A stretch of 64,000 bases of DNA from Enorma phocaeensis (GTDB lineage Bacteria; Actinomycetota; Coriobacteriia; Coriobacteriales; Coriobacteriaceae): positions 1 to 64,000 of the forward strand of contig NZ_LT891968.1 in assembly GCF_900186505.1 (NCBI RefSeq), read 5' to 3'. Position 1 is the stretch's first letter. Each line of letters begins with the position of its first letter. Below the pieces are notes generated by a model, which saw only the letters and a program-made list of their open reading frames with translations, did no database searches and was not told the origin of the DNA. The position numbers were made by a program, and so were the translations under genes. Of the stretch, positions 35,444 to 44,700 are shown piece after piece.

Positions 35444-36220
35444 ATGATCGACGCGGGCCCATCGCATTGCGCACCGGAGATCGGTATCGCGCGCCCGTGG
35501 CATCCCGAGCCCGGCACCATCTCGATCAACCGCGCAGAAGCCCTGCATTACCTTGGCTATCGCGGCCAAGAGCTCAACGTTGAGCTCGCCGAGCGCATCG
35601 AGGCGATCATCGACGACCTGGAGCATCGCTGCACGCCACGTGGAACCTGGGCGCTCTTTCCCATCGGCATGCCGCTGCGCACGGACGACGGGATGCCACA
35701 GGTACCCCTCGAGGGCGCCGCGGTGACGCTCTCCGGCTTCGATATCCTCAGGCATCTGCGAGGGGCGCGGTACGCAGCGGTTCTCGCCTGCACGCTCGGC
35801 ATCGAAAACGAGCGCCGCCTGCGCACGGCAGCCGTTCAGCAGCCCCTCGAGGGCGCCGTGCTCGATGCGGCGTGCTCGGCCTACGTCGAGGCGGCGGTAT
35901 CGGCGCTTGACGGCCATGTCGCCGAGCTGGCCGCTCGATGCGGCTTCTCAACCAACCGGCGCTACAGCCCCGGCTACGGCGACCTGCCGCTTTCCTCTCA
36001 ACCCTGCCTGCTTGCCGCCACGAACGCCACGCGGCTCGCCGGCATCACCGCAACCGCGGGAAACCTGCTCCTCCCCTCCAAAAGCGTGACCGCGCTCATC
36101 GGGTGGTTCGATGGCGAGGTGGCGGACGCGAACGACGGGCCGAGGTGTTCCTGCTGCCCCGCCCGGGGAGGCTGTCCCTTCCTCGCTCACGGGGAGACCT
36201 GCCTGGCGCGCACACCCTAG
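35444..36220 (+). CDS. Stand-alone MetH reactivation (AdoMet-binding) domain protein
   Basis: 258 residues. Corresponds to the C-terminal reactivation domain of E. coli-type MetH, with RRYSPGYGDLPLSSQPCLLAATNATRLAGITATAGNLLLPSKSVTALIG carrying the RYSPGYGD and LLPSKSVTALIG motifs. It probably reductively methylates the inactive cob(II)alamin form of the adjacent MetH, which lacks this domain. A cysteine cluster (CSCCPARGGCPFLAHGETC) at the C-terminus may be an iron-sulfur or zinc site. It starts one base after the metF stop. Confidence 0.92.
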   Translation: MIDAGPSHCAPEIGIARPWHPEPGTISINRAEALHYLGYRGQELNVELAERIEAIIDDLEHRCTPRGTWALFPIGMPLRTDDGMPQVPLEGAAVTLSGFDILRHLRGARYAAVLACTLGIENERRLRTAAVQQPLEGAVLDAACSAYVEAAVSALDGHVAELAARCGFSTNRRYSPGYGDLPLSSQPCLLAATNATRLAGITATAGNLLLPSKSVTALIGWFDGEVADANDGPRCSCCPARGGCPFLAHGETCLARTP

Positions 36221-36319
36221 ATCAAGCTGCACCCACCGTAGATTCCCCGACGATTCGCCCGCGGTACAATGAGCAGACCCGTCGTTGTATCTGAACCGAA
36301 CCGATCCCTGGAGGTCCTC

Positions 36320-38896
36320 ATGGCCGCCGATACCAATCCCGAGCGCATGCGCGCACTCGCCCCGCTCAGCTCGCGCATCGCCGCAGGCGAACGCTATGCA
36401 TGCCGCACCCACGATAGGCTGCGCATCGCTGACGACAACCTGCGCGAGGTCCTGGAGGGCAGGCGCCACCTCTTGTTCGACGGTGGGATGGGCACGATGC
36501 TCCAAGCCGCCGGCCTTGCCGCAGGAGCCTCTCCCGAGCTCCTGAACCTGAGCGATCCCGAAGCTATCGAGCGCATCCATCGCGCGTATGTCGAGGCGGG
36601 CTGCGACGTGGTTACCACCAACACGTTCGGAGCGAGCTCGCTCAAACTCGGAGGAACCGCATCCGTGGACGAGGTCTTCTTTGCGGCTGCTCGCGCTGCT
36701 CGGGCCTCGGGAGCGCGCTACGTCGCCGGCGACATCGGACCGCTCGGCGCCCTCCTGCATCCCTTGGGCACCCTCTCATTCGACGAAGCCTACGCCTACT
36801 TCGCAGAAGAGGTTCGCGCAGCCGCGGCGGCCGAAGTCGACATCATCGTCATCGAGACCATGACCGACCTCGGCGAAATGAAGGCAGCCATACTCGCCGC
36901 CAAGGAGAACTGCGATCTACCCATCTTCGCAACCATGACCTTCGAGAGCGACGGCCGGACGTTCCTGGGCACCTCGCCCGAGGTTGCCGCGGCTACCCTG
37001 GACGCGCTCGGGGCGGATGTCCTTGGTATCAACTGCTCGCTCGGCCCCATAGAGATCCGTCCGTTCGCCCAGCGCATGCTCGCCGTAACGGCCAAACCGA
37101 TCATGGTCCAGGCGAATGCAGGCCTTCCGCGCGTCGAGGACGGCTGCACCGTGTACGACATCACGCCGGACGACTATGGACAAGCCGTCGCGAAGATGGT
37201 TGCGGACGGCGTGGCCGTCATCGGCGGCTGCTGCGGAACCACTCCCGCCTACATCGAACGGCTCGCTCGCTTCCTCGATGGGCGCGCACCCAAACCAAGG
37301 CCTCGACCGGATCGCTTCGTCGCCGCAAGCGCTCAGAAGCTCGTCGCGCTCGACGAACGCGCCATCGCCGTCATCGGCGAGCGCATCAACCCCACGGGCA
37401 AGAAGCGCCTGCAGGAGGCGCTGCGAGCAGGCGATATCGCGTACGTTGTCGGCCAGGGCATCACGCAGCAGGAGCAGGGCGCCGACATCCTCGATGTCAA
37501 CGTAGGGCTTCCAGGTATCGACGAAGCGGCGATGATGCTCAAGGTCGTCGAGGAACTCGAGGCGGCGACCGTCCTCCCCCTGCAGATCGACTCGACCAAC
37601 CCCGTTGCCATCGAGGCCGCCGTGCGCCGGTACCCCGGGATCCCCCTCATCAATTCCGTGAACGGCGAGCGATCGAGCATGGATGCCATCCTCCCCATCG
37701 CCGCTCACTACGGCTGCGGCATCGTCGCGCTCACCCTAGACGAGCAGGGCATCCCTGAGGCTGCCGATGAGCGGGTTGGCATCGCGCGGCGCATCATAGA
37801 TGAGGCATGCGCCCTCGGTATCGATCGCAACCGCATCCTGGTGGATACGCTCGTCATGACCGCATCCACCAACCAGCACCAGGTTCTCGAAATCCTCGAT
37901 GCTGTCAGGCGCTGCCGGAGCGAGCTCCATGTCCGCTGCTCGCTCGGCGTCTCCAACGTGAGCTTTGGCCTGCCCGCACGAGGGCTCCTGAACGCAACGT
38001 TTTTAGCGGCCGCATTCGGCGCGGGCCTCAGCGCGGCGATCATAAACCCTGCATCCGCCCGCTACATGGATACCGTACGAAGCTTCAAGGTGCTCAACGC
38101 GGAGGACGAGGGATCCGCCGCCTTCATCGAGCGCTATGCGACAGCTCCCGACCCCTACCGGATCGCCGCCGGCGGTGCAGCCATATCCACGCAGACAGAG
38201 CTGGAGGGCGCACCGAGCTGCCCGGAGCCTCAAGCACAGCGGCGCAGCGCGAGCACAGGCCCCAACGCCGACGCCAACTTGGAAGCAATCCGCCATCTCA
38301 TCGTAAGCGGACGCAAGGGGGACATGCCCCAGGCGACCGCCTCCGCCCTTGCCTCCCACGATCCGCTCTCGCTCATCAACGAATGCTTGGTTCCCGCACT
38401 CGATGATGCAGGCGAGCGCTTCGATCGGGGCGAGTTCTTCTTACCTCAGCTCATGGCATCTGCCGAGGCAGCACGGGCGGGGTTCGACACCATTCGCGCC
38501 GCCCTCCCTGCAGGCGATATCGAGAGCAAGGGAGGCGTGTGCCTCGCCACCGTGAAGGGCGATATCCACGACATCGGCAAGAACATCGTGAAGATGCTCT
38601 TGGAGAACTACGGCTACACGGTGTTCGACCTCGGGCGCGATGTCGATCCTCACGATATTCTTGCCGCAGTGCGCGAGCGCGGGATCCGTCTCGTGGGTCT
38701 CTCCGCGCTCATGACCACCACGGTACCGAGCATGGAAGAGACCATAGCCCTTATCCATCGCGAGGCGCCGGATGTCAAGGTTGTCGTAGGAGGCGCGGTC
38801 CTCACCCCCGATTACGCTCGCACAATCGGCGCCGATTACTACGCCAAAGATGCCGCCGAAGCCGTGCGAATCGTCGAGGAGGTATTGTTGGACTAG
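36320..38896 (+). CDS. metH: Cobalamin-dependent methionine synthase (without reactivation domain)
   Basis: 858 residues. Domains: homocysteine S-methyltransferase (about 48-330, zinc cysteines in GGCCGTTPAYI near 303), pterin-binding methyltransferase (about 345-610, ERINPTGKKRLQEAL), B12-binding cap (about 665-735), and cobalamin-binding domain with VKGDIHDIGKNIV (His near 748). The usual fourth domain is supplied by the gene at 35444. Start ATG 36320 has GGAGG six bases upstream. The last 80 residues end at VEEVLLD, followed immediately by the AT-rich repeat array. Confidence 0.95.
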   Translation: MAADTNPERMRALAPLSSRIAAGERYACRTHDRLRIADDNLREVLEGRRHLLFDGGMGTMLQAAGLAAGASPELLNLSDPEAIERIHRAYVEAGCDVVTTNTFGASSLKLGGTASVDEVFFAAARAARASGARYVAGDIGPLGALLHPLGTLSFDEAYAYFAEEVRAAAAAEVDIIVIETMTDLGEMKAAILAAKENCDLPIFATMTFESDGRTFLGTSPEVAAATLDALGADVLGINCSLGPIEIRPFAQRMLAVTAKPIMVQANAGLPRVEDGCTVYDITPDDYGQAVAKMVADGVAVIGGCCGTTPAYIERLARFLDGRAPKPRPRPDRFVAASAQKLVALDERAIAVIGERINPTGKKRLQEALRAGDIAYVVGQGITQQEQGADILDVNVGLPGIDEAAMMLKVVEELEAATVLPLQIDSTNPVAIEAAVRRYPGIPLINSVNGERSSMDAILPIAAHYGCGIVALTLDEQGIPEAADERVGIARRIIDEACALGIDRNRILVDTLVMTASTNQHQVLEILDAVRRCRSELHVRCSLGVSNVSFGLPARGLLNATFLAAAFGAGLSAAIINPASARYMDTVRSFKVLNAEDEGSAAFIERYATAPDPYRIAAGGAAISTQTELEGAPSCPEPQAQRRSASTGPNADANLEAIRHLIVSGRKGDMPQATASALASHDPLSLINECLVPALDDAGERFDRGEFFLPQLMASAEAARAGFDTIRAALPAGDIESKGGVCLATVKGDIHDIGKNIVKMLLENYGYTVFDLGRDVDPHDILAAVRERGIRLVGLSALMTTTVPSMEETIALIHREAPDVKVVVGGAVLTPDYARTIGADYYAKDAAEAVRIVEEVLLD

Positions 38897-38898
38897 CT

Positions 38899-39135
38899 AT
38901 CGTAGAATTCGTTCATTTCTGAACTATCTATCGTAAGTATTATTTATAATACTATATACTTTTAAATTAATTCTACGAATTGATTGTTAATAATGCATTA
39001 TTTTAACGATGTGTACACATATAGTGCATTATTACTACGATTGACATTTCTATAATGCAGATTTAGTACGATAGCAGTAGTTTAGAATACATTATTCTTA
39101 CGATGTCATTATTAGGGATGCATTTTTCTTACGAC
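38899..39135. repeat. AT-rich repeat array, 20-bp unit on a 31-bp pitch (array 1)
   Basis: Consensus TAATGCATTATTCTTACGAT. Two inverted copies begin at 38899 and 38930. After a centre-to-centre gap, six direct copies end at 38979, 39010, 39041, 39072, 39104 and 39135 (intervals 31, 31, 31, 32, 31). The innermost copies are separated by 10 bases (38950-38959), all AT-rich. The best copies (38991, 39022, 39053, 39085) match 15-18 of 20. The first ten bases of the unit are themselves palindromic. Spacers of 11 bases are not conserved. Confidence 0.85.
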
Positions 39136-39209
39136 AACCGGCTCCCAAACGATCCCACTCGCACCGCAGTCGCCTCGCCCGCCTGATACCAAAGGCTTCG
39201 CAAGGAGTT

Positions 39210-39253
39210 GCTGTTGCGCGGGATAGTGCTCGGGCTCCATCCCACGCAACAGC
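39210..39253. terminator. Large hairpin between convergent metH and UPF0210 genes
   Basis: GCTGTTGCG-c-GGGAT pairs with ATCCC-a-CGCAACAGC around a 14-base loop, one mismatch in 15 bp. It lies 31 bases beyond the UPF0210 stop. No T tract, so termination is inferred from position. Confidence 0.5.
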
Positions 39254-39283
39254 GGCTGCACTCATCTATTAGCTTCTGACCTG

Positions 39284-40648
39284 CTAGTTCTTAAGGGAAT
39301 TGAGTGGCGCGGGGAAGCGGCCGCCGCGATGTGCGAACACGGTACCCGCATGCTTGTTCACCGGCATCACGGGGGCGCGCCCGAACAGACCGCCGTACTC
39401 GACCACATCGCCCACGCCCTTGCCGATGGCGGGGATGATGCGGACCGCAGTCGTCTTGTTGTTGATCACGCCAATAGCCATCTCATCGGCAATGATGCCC
39501 GCAATCGCCTCGACCGAGGTGTCTCCGGGAATGGCGATCATGTCGAGACCGACGGAGCACACGCAGGTCATGGCCTCGAGCTTTTCAAGCGAAAGCGCGC
39601 CGCGCTCGACCGCCTCGATCATGCCGGCATCCTCCGAAACAGGAATGAAAGCTCCGGAAAGGCCGCCCACGCTCGAGGTGGCCATGACACCGCCCTTCTT
39701 GACGGCATCGTTCAACAAGGCGAGTGCGCACGTGGTGCCCGGACCACCGCAGGTCCCCACACCGATGATCTCCAGAATTCGCGCGACGGAATCGCCGATG
39801 GCGGGCGTAGGCGCAAGCGAAAGGTCCACGATGCCCTTTTCAACACCAAGTCGTCGGGCCGCTTCGCGGCTCATAAGCTCGCCTGCGCGCGTGATCTTGA
39901 ATGCGGTTTGCTTGATTTTCTCGGCTACCTCCATCATGCTTGCGCTCTCAGGCAGCTGCTCCAACGCCGCAGCCATGACACCGGGGCCCGAAACGCCAAC
40001 GTTGATCACGGCATCCGCCTCACCCGAACCATGAACGGCACCCGCCATGAAGGGCGAGTCCTCGACCATGTTGGCAAACACGACGAACTTGGATGCACCC
40101 ACCGCGTCGCGGTCTGCCGTGAGCTCAGCCGAGCGGCGAACGACCTTCGCGACCTCGAGGACTGCATCCATATTGATGCCCGCCCTCAGGCTCGCCACGT
40201 TTACACTCGAGCACACGCGACTTGTCTGCGCAAGCGCCTCGGGAATACATGCGATAAGCCGACGGTCGGCATCGCCCATTCCCTTCTGCACCAAGGCGGA
40301 ATAGCCACCCAGATAATCGATTCCCAAAGTCTCCGCCGCACGATCGAGCGCATGGGCTAGCGGCGTTAGGTCCTCATCAGAGCATGCCGCGGCGATTTGG
40401 GCGATTGGCGTCACAGACACGCGCTTGTTCACGATCGGTATACCGTACTCGCGTTCCAAGTCCCGTGCGGTCTCGACAAGGTGCTCCGCCGTCTTGGTCA
40501 CACGGTCGTATACCTTGGTGCACATACGGTCGAGGTTCTCATCCGAGCATCCCAGAAGCGAGATACCCATAGTGATGGTCCTGATATCAAGGTGCTGCTC
40601 TGCGACCATGTCGCGGGTCTCGAAGATCTCGGCTACAGTGATGGCCAT
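39284..40648 (-). CDS. UPF0210 / PFL-family protein (DUF711)
   Basis: 454 residues, the usual length. The family structure resembles glycyl-radical enzymes, but the function is unknown. Recognisable segments: TARDLEREYGIPIVNKRVSVTPIA, NMVEDSPFMAGAVHGSGEADAVINVGVSGPGVM, CGGPGTTCALALLNDAVKKGG and GGLSGAFIPVSEDAGM near the C-terminus. In many bacteria it follows an ACT-domain partner (UPF0237); none is present upstream here. TAAGGAG lies five bases before the ATG. AT-rich arrays lie on both sides of this gene and its divergent neighbour. Confidence 0.94.
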   Translation of the reverse strand: MAITVAEIFETRDMVAEQHLDIRTITMGISLLGCSDENLDRMCTKVYDRVTKTAEHLVETARDLEREYGIPIVNKRVSVTPIAQIAAACSDEDLTPLAHALDRAAETLGIDYLGGYSALVQKGMGDADRRLIACIPEALAQTSRVCSSVNVASLRAGINMDAVLEVAKVVRRSAELTADRDAVGASKFVVFANMVEDSPFMAGAVHGSGEADAVINVGVSGPGVMAAALEQLPESASMMEVAEKIKQTAFKITRAGELMSREAARRLGVEKGIVDLSLAPTPAIGDSVARILEIIGVGTCGGPGTTCALALLNDAVKKGGVMATSSVGGLSGAFIPVSEDAGMIEAVERGALSLEKLEAMTCVCSVGLDMIAIPGDTSVEAIAGIIADEMAIGVINNKTTAVRIIPAIGKGVGDVVEYGGLFGRAPVMPVNKHAGTVFAHRGGRFPAPLNSLKN

Positions 40649-40834
40649 AGGCGCTCCTTACTTCCCCGCACGCAGCGGCATCCGGTCCGTGCGGCTATTG
40701 TACCGCGTCGTGGCATGGAGCCGCATTTCGCCGCCAGATGGGCCAGCAAAAGCGCCCGGCAACCGCCCGCCCCATCAGTCCTGCACAACAACCGGGTAGG
40801 ATATTCCCACCAGCATTTGATCGAAAGGCTTCCC

Positions 40835-41296
40835 ATGAGGACGTTCACCCGCGCCATCGCCGGCACGCTTGCCGCCGCCGTCATAGCACTCGGTATCATC
40901 TCGGCTATTTGGACCTTCACACTTGACGGGTCGGCAGCACAGGATTCACTCGGCGCGACCGCGGCGAACGCCGTTATCGACGCCACCGGTATCAAAAACC
41001 GAATCGATGAGATGCTCCATGGTGCGGCATCTGACATCGCCGCCGCCACCGGCTTACCGGAGGGGCAGGTCACCGGCGCGATCGACAGCCTCGACATTCC
41101 CTCTTGGACCGTCGTCGCCCTTCCCGAGGACGCCATCCCTACCGGTAGTTTCGATACCACATATCAAGGGGCGGCCGCAACGGTAACCACCTACAGCGAC
41201 CCCTCATATGTGACAGTCTCCGCACTCGGCCAAGAGCTCACCTTCGCCGTTCCGGAAAGTGCGCAGGACTCCATAGGCATCCTCGCATATCTATAG
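40835..41296 (+). CDS. Small secreted or membrane-anchored protein of unknown function
   Basis: 153 residues. Start ATG 40835 has AAAGG six bases upstream. An N-terminal hydrophobic segment (about 7-28, IAGTLAAAVIALGIISAIWTF) acts as a signal or anchor. The rest is an Ala/Asp/Thr-rich domain with no cysteine and no lipobox. No family is recognised. It is divergent from UPF0210 and runs toward the second repeat array. Confidence 0.7.
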   Translation: MRTFTRAIAGTLAAAVIALGIISAIWTFTLDGSAAQDSLGATAANAVIDATGIKNRIDEMLHGAASDIAAATGLPEGQVTGAIDSLDIPSWTVVALPEDAIPTGSFDTTYQGAAATVTTYSDPSYVTVSALGQELTFAVPESAQDSIGILAYL

Positions 41297-41353
41297 AGCG
41301 GCGGCCGAAAGGCTTCCGCATCTTCCCGCGCTGCGTTCTATTTCTCATCACCC

Positions 41354-41527
41354 ATCGTAGTATTCATTCATTCTTGCTATAGTTTTCGTAGGATTTCGCC
41401 ATTATCTTATTAGATATTTTATTTAAATTACGATATTCAATGTATTAATGCATTATTTTTTCGATATCCATAAGCTAGATGGATTATCGTTATGCTTAGC
41501 CACTTATACATGCACTTTCCTTACGAT
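41354..41527. repeat. AT-rich repeat array, 20-bp unit on a 31-bp pitch (array 2)
   Basis: Same unit as array 1. Inverted copies begin at 41354 and 41385; direct copies end at 41434, 41465, 41496 and 41527, all exactly 31 bases apart. The distance from the second inverted core to the first direct core is 44 bases, identical to array 1. Copy 41446-41465 is TAATGCATTATTTTTTCGAT (18 of 20). The third direct copy (41477-41496) is degenerate. Confidence 0.85.
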
Positions 41528-41665
41528 AGCCCACTCAGGATCTCGGCGATCTCGTTAAGCGGGCGATGGATACGCCTATAGGACCTTGTCGCGACTCCTC
41601 AGACAGCAGAACCCATTAGCACGGTAGCCCGCTCGCTGTGCGCCGAGCACAGCGACGGCAGACCG

Positions 41666-41703
41666 AAAAGGGGTGCGAACCTCGCCGTCGCGGCTCGCAC
41701 CCC
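41666..41703 (-). terminator. Rho-independent terminator of nrdJ
   Basis: GGGGTGCGA (41670-41678) and TCGCACCCC (41695-41703) form a 9-bp stem. On the minus strand the stem is followed by TTTTC. It lies 26 bases past the nrdJ stop. Confidence 0.8.
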
Positions 41704-41728
41704 AAATCATCATCTAGAACGGTGTCCG

Positions 41729-44700
41729 TCAGCTGCATCCGGTGGTGGTGCCGCAATCCATGCAGACCTTGCAGGTACCGTTTTGGACCATACGGGAGCT
41801 CCCGCAGTTGGGACAGACGCTGCCGTCATACAGTCGCTCGCCATGGATCGCCGTATCATGGACCGCCTCGTTCACGAAGGCTGCTGTGAAGAAGTCCCCG
41901 GTATCGATCGAACCGGTCTCCTCTTCGAGTTCCTGCGCTTTGACGGCTGCAATGCGGTTGAGCTCCTCGACGGAGGCTACGGGTTCCTCATCGAAGGCGG
42001 GCTCCACCGGAGCAGGTGTCCCAACAGGAGCGGGCGTGGCGCCGGCGATCTGGCTCCAGCCCTGAGGCTTAACCTGGACGCGCGTGTAATCTCCAAGCTC
42101 GATATCAATCACCTTGGAGATAAGGTCGGAGATCGAGGTGACGTACTTGATGTTGGGATGGCTCTGCACGAAGCCATAAGGCTCATACATCTGGCCCCGC
42201 AGCATCTTCGAGATTCGCTCAGCAGGGATTCCATACTGCAGCATCACCGAGATGGTCTTGGATAGCGAGTTGAGCAAACCCATGATCGTGGTGCCCTCGC
42301 GATCGGTCGTCACGAAGAGCTCCGAGATCTTGCCCTCCTCGTTGCGATTGACCGTGGTGTAGATCTTCACGCCATCGATCTGGGCGAGATGCGTATGCCC
42401 GCTTCTAATGCCCACGATGCGGCGACGCTTCGCAGGTGCCGACGCGCCGGCAAGCTGCTTCTGCGCACCGCGCGCGTACTCGAGCAGGGCTGCGTAGGAA
42501 AGGTCGCCCAAGTCCCTCTCGACCGCCTCGTCGGTAAGCGTGTTGTTGAGCGGCTGCGCGTTCTTCGAACCGTCGCGATAGAGGGTGATGCCCTTGCAGC
42601 CCGTCTGCCAAGCGAGCAGGATGACATCCTTGAATTCCTGAACGGTAGCCTCGCGCGGGAGGTTGACCGTCTTGGAAATGGCGCCGGAGACGAGCGGCGT
42701 GAGCGCGGCGACCATGAGCACATGTCCGCGCGGATCGATATAGCGCTCGCCCGAGCCGCACACGTTCGCGGTGTCGAAGACCGCAAGGTCGTCCGGATCA
42801 AGATGCGGAGCACCCTCGATCTTGCCGTCCTTGATCATGCCGTTCTCGTCGGTCGCCTGCACGTAAGCGAGGATGTCGTCGATATCGCCCTCGGCATATC
42901 CGAGCCGACGCAGCGCGTCACCGATGACCGGGTTCGCGATGGTCATGAAGCCGCCGCCTGAGAGCTTCTTGTAGATCATATGGCTGAAAAACGGTTCGAT
43001 GGAGGTGGCGGCGCAGTCCATGGCGAACGAGATGGTGCCCGTAGGCGCCATGACGCTCACCTGAGCGTTGCGGTAGCCATAGCGCTCGCCAAGCTCCTCG
43101 GCGAACGTCCAGCTCTCGATAAGCGCGCTGGCAAGGGAGGACTCGCCCGCCTCGCTCAGAAGGTCGAAGTCGACGATGGGCGGCTCGACGGTGAGGTCCT
43201 CGAAGGCATCGTTGCGAGCGCCCGCCACGCGCGCATGGTTGCGGATGACGCGCGCCATGTGCCGCCTGTTGATGTCGTAGCAATCAAACGGGCCGATCTT
43301 GCGTGCCATGATGGCGGATACCGCATAGCTCCGACCGGTAAGCGTGCCCACGATGGCAGATGCGAGGGCGCGCGCCTGGGGCGAGTCGTACGGCATGCCC
43401 TTGGCCATGAGCAGACTTGCAAGGTTCGAGATTCCCAAGCCAGTCGCACGGAAACGATACGTCTTGCGCGCGATGTCCTTCGTGGGGAACTGTCCCCAGG
43501 CGATTGACGCCTCGAGCGCAAACTGCACCATGTCGACCGTATGCTCGAAGCCCTCGACATCAAACGAGTCTGCCACGGGATCATAGTAGCGATAGACGTT
43601 GATGGAAGCTAAGTTACAGCTCGAATCATCAAGGAAGGCGTATTCACCGCAAGGATTGGTGGAGTTCAGGCGATTGTACTTGGCCCCCACAACACCGTCC
43701 TCGCCGCCCGGGCAGGTATGCCATTCGTTGAAGGTGTCGCTGAACTGCGGTGCGGGATCGGCGCAGCGCCAAGCGCACTCGTTAAACGTATCCCAGATGC
43801 GCTTCACGGAGACCTCGTGGTTGAACGAAGGGTCGACACGCCCTTTGAGCTCATAGACCGCATCGGGATGATCGTCGAGATCCATGACCTTAGCCATGAA
43901 CTCGTTGTCGATGCGCAAGCTGTTGTTAGAGTTCTGGCCCGAGACGGTTGAATAGGCTTCGCCATTGATGTCGCCGTCGTAGCCCATCTTCATGAGGGCG
44001 AGCGCCTTGTCCTCTTCCTTGGCCTTCCATGTGATGAACTTCTCGATATCGGGATGGTCGATATCGAGGCAGACCATCTTGGCCGCACGGCGCGTAGTGC
44101 CCCCGCTCTTTATGGCGTCCGCGTTGCGGTCGAGGCCCCTGAGGAAGCTCATAACGCCGCTTGACACACCACCGCCCGATAGCTTTTCGCCCTCGGCGCG
44201 CAGGGCGCTGAAGTTGGAGCCCGTACCGGAGCCGCCCTTGAAGAGCTTGGTCTCGGTCACAAACTCGTCGGAGATGGAATGGTCGCCCAGCAGCTTGTCC
44301 TCGACCGACACGATGAAGCAGGCGCTTGCCTGGGTGCGCGTGTACTGGTCGATCGACTCCACGACCTCACCGGTGGCAGGATCGACGTAGAACATGCCTT
44401 GAGGTTCGCCGGAGATACCATAGGCGCGCTTGAGGCCGGTGTTGAACCATTGGGGAGAGTTGGGGGCGAAGCGCTGGTCCAAGATGAGGTATACGAGCTC
44501 ATCGTAGAGAATCTGAGACTGATCGCCCTCCTCGATAAGCCCCTCGTCAACAAGGGCCGCGACCCAGAAGTCCACCATACGGTGCGCCACCTGGGCTAGC
44601 GAGACCTCATGCTCGGTCTCGGGTACACCGGCGCGCCTGAAATACTTAGAGGCGATGATGTCAACGGCATTTTGCGAGTAGCCTACCGGGAACTGAAGAT

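Larger units (their letters stand above)
38897..39283. other. Convergent intergenic region with an AT-rich repeat array
   Basis: 387 bases between the ends of metH and the UPF0210 gene. 38899-39135 is the 31-bp-pitch array (listed separately). 39136-39209 has normal GC content and nothing evident. 39210-39253 is a large hairpin (GCTGTTGCG...CGCAACAGC) that may terminate both flanking genes. Confidence 0.7.
41297..41728. other. Convergent intergenic region with a second AT-rich array
   Basis: 432 bases between the small secreted protein gene and the 3' end of nrdJ. 41354-41527 is the second 31-bp array (listed separately) and 41666-41703 is the nrdJ terminator. 41528-41665 has normal composition and nothing recognisable. 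Confidence 0.7.

Noticed and set aside
38899..39135. CRISPR array
   Set aside because: The units are 20 bases with only 11-base gaps, degenerate, and partly inverted. CRISPR repeats are near-identical, in one orientation and have 26-40-base spacers. No cas genes are in the window.
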